This document shows positions 61,033 through 64,000 of a DNA stretch of 64,000 nt, piece by piece. The translations under genes were made by a program, and so were the position numbers. Location of the stretch: assembly GCF_019733355.1 (NCBI RefSeq), contig NZ_JAIHLQ010000039.1, forward strand, positions 1-64,000. The letters run 5' to 3'. The notes under the pieces were generated by a model. The model had not been told where the DNA came from, searched no databases, and saw only the letters and a program-made list of their open reading frames with translations. The first letter of the stretch is position 1; each line of letters begins with the position of its first letter. Source of the DNA: Pseudomonas baetica. GTDB taxonomy: Bacteria; Pseudomonadota; Gammaproteobacteria; Pseudomonadales; Pseudomonadaceae.

Positions 61033-61989
61033 TTACTTCTTCGCGACAATCACCGCCCGCATCGGCGCCGGCAGGCCTTCGATGGTTTTGCTGTGATCTT
61101 CCGGATCGAGGAAGTCGCTCAGCGACTGATACTTCATCCACTCGGTGCCGCGCTGTTCCTCAACCGTTGTGGTGCTGACGTCGACACACCGAATATCAGT
61201 AAACCCGGCACGCCGCAGCCACAACTCCAGCGCCGGCACCGACGGCAGGAACCACACGTTACGCATCTGCGCGTAGCGATCTTCCGGCACCAGCACCTGA
61301 TGTTTGTCGCCTTCGACCACCAGGGTTTCCAGCACCAGTTCGCCGCCCTTGACCAGGCAGTCCTTCAGCGCCAGCAAATGCTCGATCGGCGAGCGGCGGT
61401 GATAGAACACGCCCATGGAAAACACCGTGTCGAAACCTTCAAGGTTCGGCGGCAGGTCTTCGAACGGGAACGGCAGGTGCCAGGCATTCGGCTCGGACAG
61501 GTAACGCTGCACAGCCTGGAACTGACAGAAGAACAGCCAGTTCGGATCGACACCGATCACGCTGTCGGCGCCAGCACCGAGCATGCGCCACATGTAATAA
61601 CCGTTGCCGCACCCGACATCGAGGATGCGTTTGCCTTTGAGGTCCAGATGCGGTGCGACTCTCGACCATTTCCAGTCCGAACGCCATTCGGTGTCGACAT
61701 GCACGCCAAACAGATCGAACGGCCCCTTGCGCCAAGGCGACAAGCCCATCAGCGCGGTGCGCATTTGCGCGCGGGTTTGTTCGTCGCAATCGGTGTCGAG
61801 TTTCAGGCCGTTGAGCAGATCGACTTCGCTCGGCTGGATCTTCGGCAGCGCGTCCAGCGCACTTTGCCAGCGCTCCAGGTCGCCGTGACCCTTCTCCATT
61901 TTTTTGTCGAGTTGCGCTTGCAGCGTATTGGCCCAATCGGCCAGCGGTGTACCCGTCAAGCGGCGGGCGAGGGGGGACAGATCAATCAT
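61033..61989 (-). CDS. cmoB: tRNA U34 carboxymethyltransferase
   Basis: 318 residues. Transfers carboxymethyl from Cx-SAM to ho5U34 in tRNA. SAM-binding motif ILDVGCGNGYYMWRMLG (about 125), VIGVDPNWLFFCQFQAVQ, MGVFYHRRSP. Its start overlaps the cmoA stop by four bases; CmoA makes the Cx-SAM substrate, so the order follows the pathway. Confidence 0.96.
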   Translation of the reverse strand: MIDLSPLARRLTGTPLADWANTLQAQLDKKMEKGHGDLERWQSALDALPKIQPSEVDLLNGLKLDTDCDEQTRAQMRTALMGLSPWRKGPFDLFGVHVDTEWRSDWKWSRVAPHLDLKGKRILDVGCGNGYYMWRMLGAGADSVIGVDPNWLFFCQFQAVQRYLSEPNAWHLPFPFEDLPPNLEGFDTVFSMGVFYHRRSPIEHLLALKDCLVKGGELVLETLVVEGDKHQVLVPEDRYAQMRNVWFLPSVPALELWLRRAGFTDIRCVDVSTTTVEEQRGTEWMKYQSLSDFLDPEDHSKTIEGLPAPMRAVIVAKK

Positions 61990-62729
61990 GGCAAGGCAAT
62001 CAACGAGGCAAAGTTAAGACACTGGAACCACGGCACGACTTTCGAGAAACCGGCGGCCAGCAGGCGTTCGCTGTGTTCTTCGAGGCTGTCGGGCTTCATG
62101 ACGTTTTCGATGGCGCTGCGCTTCTGGGCGATTTCCAGTTCGCTGTAGCCGTTGGCGCGTTTGAACGCGACGTGCAGGTCGGTGAGCAACGCGTGTTCTT
62201 CGGCATCGTTGAAGCGCAGCTTCTCCGACAGAATCAACGCCCCGCCCGGCAGCAGCGATTGGCGGATGCGCGACAGCAACGCCGTGCGCTGATCCGGGGC
62301 GATGAATTGCAGGGTGAAGTTCAGCGCCACTACTGAAGCAGGCTGGAAGTCGAGCGCGAGGATATCGCCTTCGATCACTTCGACTGGCAGCAACTCCTGG
62401 AACATCGAATTCTGACCGTTGAGGTACTCGCGGCAGCGCTCAACCATCGCCGCCGAGTTATCCACAGCGATCACCCGGCAACCATCGGTGCGCACATGGC
62501 GGCGTAGCGCCTGAGTGACCGCGCCGAGCGAAGCGCCGAGGTCGTAAAGCACGCTGTTCGGTTGGGCGAATTGTGCGGCGAGTACACCGAGGTTTTCGAC
62601 GATGGTTGGGTAACCCGGCACCGAGCGCTTGATCATGTCCGGGAACACCCGCACCACGTCTTCGTTGAAGGCGAAGTCAGGCACTTGGGCCAAAGGCTGG
62701 GCGAAAATGCGATCGGGTTCTTTGCTCAC
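61986..62729 (-). CDS. cmoA: carboxy-SAM synthase
   Basis: 247 residues from GTG 62729; the frame is open to 62873 but family members begin at about this point (SKEPDRIFAQPL). Makes carboxy-S-adenosylmethionine from SAM and prephenate. Motifs: VLYDLGASLGAVTQAL (about 60) and VALNFTLQFI (about 130). Overlaps cmoB by four bases. Confidence 0.95.
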   Translation of the reverse strand: MSKEPDRIFAQPLAQVPDFAFNEDVVRVFPDMIKRSVPGYPTIVENLGVLAAQFAQPNSVLYDLGASLGAVTQALRRHVRTDGCRVIAVDNSAAMVERCREYLNGQNSMFQELLPVEVIEGDILALDFQPASVVALNFTLQFIAPDQRTALLSRIRQSLLPGGALILSEKLRFNDAEEHALLTDLHVAFKRANGYSELEIAQKRSAIENVMKPDSLEEHSERLLAAGFSKVVPWFQCLNFASLIALP

Positions 62730-62886
62730 GGCGGTTTCCGGCGGTGTCGGTGGAAAAGGCCGGCATTTTAGCCAAAGTGGCGCGGGGATGCTTGGGTTGT
62801 CTGATAAAGCGTGGGAAAGCGCCTTGAGGAAGGCTGAATGACCGGGGCCGAAGCGTATGGTCTGGTCATTCATTATTTAAAGCTGA

Positions 62887-63375
62887 TTACACAGGTCGCA
62901 GTAATACGATGTAAGTGGAGTCGCCTGCGATTCTCAGTTCCTGATTACGTGTATTGACACCCATGAAATTAAACTTAAATCGGTAATGTAATTTCTCGGG
63001 AGTAGCCTGCATGACCTCTACAGTGAAAGTTCCGCTTTTTGCATAGTATGTGAAAGAGGTAGTCGCGCCAGAGATGGCCCCCGCTTCACCGTAATAGGCC
63101 TTCTGGAAAGGAAACTCAGGATCAGTAACAGAGTAGGTGCCAGGCTCAATGTTCCTATCGAACGTGAGCCCTATGCTTTTTGCACTTTGATAGGTGGGAC
63201 CCCCGACGTTTGCACGAGTCACCAGCGAAATCTGATTACTCGCAGGATTGGCGTGGAACTCAGCAAATTGGCTGTTGAATTCGACTCGGTCAGAGATCGT
63301 GGCAACTGTTTCAGCGCTGACTGTGATGACGGTATCTTCAGCGTTGGCAGCCGTGGCGCTTTTGAAAAAGCTCAT
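62887..63375 (-). CDS. beta-rich protein of unknown function
   Basis: 162 residues from ATG 63375 (the extra 14 codons upstream lack support). There is no signal peptide. Alternating polar and hydrophobic residues (FTYYAKSGTFTVEVMQATP, KLHYRFKFNFMGVNTRN) suggest a beta sandwich, and the pattern EPGTYSVTDPEFPFQKAYYG resembles sequences of small Pseudomonas lectin-like or tailocin-type proteins only in composition. I do not assign a function. Its AT content is above neighbours. Confidence 0.5.
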   Translation of the reverse strand: MSFFKSATAANAEDTVITVSAETVATISDRVEFNSQFAEFHANPASNQISLVTRANVGGPTYQSAKSIGLTFDRNIEPGTYSVTDPEFPFQKAYYGEAGAISGATTSFTYYAKSGTFTVEVMQATPEKLHYRFKFNFMGVNTRNQELRIAGDSTYIVLLRPV

Positions 63376-63520
63376 GAGATGCTTCCTTGTATTCAACGGG
63401 TGGTCGGAGATGACCACTGAATACTAGGGGGAGGGGTAAAATCCGAACTACTGTCAGATCTGACAGTTTTTTATAACGTTTTGGAATTATTTTCGGAGTT
63501 TATAGATATAAATTTTTACT

Positions 63521-64000
63521 TTAACCGTCCTTCTTATTAAACGCCGAGGCGGCAATACACCATTGTCCCAACCAGTAGCTGAGGATGATCACGTAGGGGG
63601 CTGTGTGAAATGGCGACACGAAGCGATCTATGCCAATCACGCTGTCTGAGAACACGAACGCCAGTGCACCTGCTGCTGCCAATAACGCCGAGCGCTTCGG
63701 TACATCAGTTCCCAAGCGTGCCAGGGCACGCCATAGCATCGCGCTGATCGCTGTGCTGTAAACAATCACCGGCACCAGCAAAGGTCCCAGCCCACTGGAA
63801 ATCAGAATCCCCAGCAGCACCACGCCGACGGCGACAGCGAGCACCAACGGCAACAGCGCCAGACGTTTGCAGTCGCTGAGGTAAGCCTTGAGATAAGCCA
63901 GGTGCGCGACCAGAAATGCACCGAGGCCGAACACGAACAGATCCCCAGGCCACGCCAGCAGCACATCACCCAGCAATGAAAAAATCAGGCCAAGGCTGAT
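63521..64000 (-). CDS. YhhN-family membrane protein (lysoplasmalogenase-like), partial
   Basis: At least 159 residues with the 5' end outside the window. The reading frame continues to the right edge (ISLGLIFSLLGDVLLAWPGD). Five or six hydrophobic helices, with the family signatures SLLGDVLLAW (conserved Gly-Asp), SAMLWRALARLG and FVFSDSVIGIDRF (a conserved aspartate pair). The eukaryotic relatives TMEM86A/B hydrolyse lysoplasmalogens; the bacterial substrate is unclear. Confidence 0.85.
   Translation of the reverse strand: MSLGLIFSLLGDVLLAWPGDLFVFGLGAFLVAHLAYLKAYLSDCKRLALLPLVLAVAVGVVLLGILISSGLGPLLVPVIVYSTAISAMLWRALARLGTDVPKRSALLAAAGALAFVFSDSVIGIDRFVSPFHTAPYVIILSYWLGQWCIAASAFNKKDG

Overview
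The window is a Pseudomonas chromosome segment, most likely of the P. fluorescens group. The evidence is the gene order (queA-tgt-yajC-secD-secF; the isc operon followed by ndk-rlmN-pilW-rodZ-ispG-hisS-yfgM-bamB-der; xseA/guaB-guaA), protein sequences that read as Pseudomonas throughout, and many copies of the REP element (core GTGGGAGCGGGCTTGCTCGCGAA) between genes. The species assignment is inference from sequence memory; no search was run.

Left part, 1 to about 12,430: an accessory region ending at a tRNA-Leu gene. It holds deletion scars and broken genes: a 3' fragment of an hglS/DUF1338 gene, a truncated integrase with a LexA box upstream, a phoD-like gene cut inside its metal-binding motif, an MFS transporter with a frame break, and a DUF6429 gene with an amber codon at position 3. 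Intact genes here include a LysR regulator, a LysE exporter, several small unknown genes, and a compact type VI secretion module (PAAR spike protein, GHSLGG lipase, lipoprotein immunity candidate). An IS21 remnant and about 1 kb of gene-free sequence with repeated CACTTACAG-like motifs follow, up to the tRNA.

Middle part, 12,430 to about 47,400: dense core genome, almost all on the plus strand. It covers queuosine tRNA modification and Sec translocation (queA, tgt, yajC, secD, secF), inositol monophosphatase (suhB), trmJ and cysE, the full isc iron-sulfur operon under IscR sites, then nucleotide, rRNA, pilus, cell-shape, isoprenoid and histidyl-tRNA genes, outer-membrane assembly (yfgM, bamB) and der. 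A KMTB aminotransferase/omega-amidase pair, leuA with a candidate leader peptide, a LytM peptidase, xseA, and guaB-guaA complete it.

Right part, 47,400 to 64,000: a large Pasteurella-toxin-like protein whose C-terminal domain lacks expected histidines; a trehalose PTS cluster (treR divergent from treP-treC-porin-EIIA/HPr/EI fusion plus an EIIB-like protein that lacks the phosphorylated cysteine); a Tat-exported multicopper oxidase with tadA; cmoA-cmoB; a small unknown gene; and a YhhN-family gene cut by the window edge. TreP lacks its own EIIA, so phosphate would flow from PEP through the fusion protein to TreP, and TreC would cleave the trehalose 6-phosphate formed.
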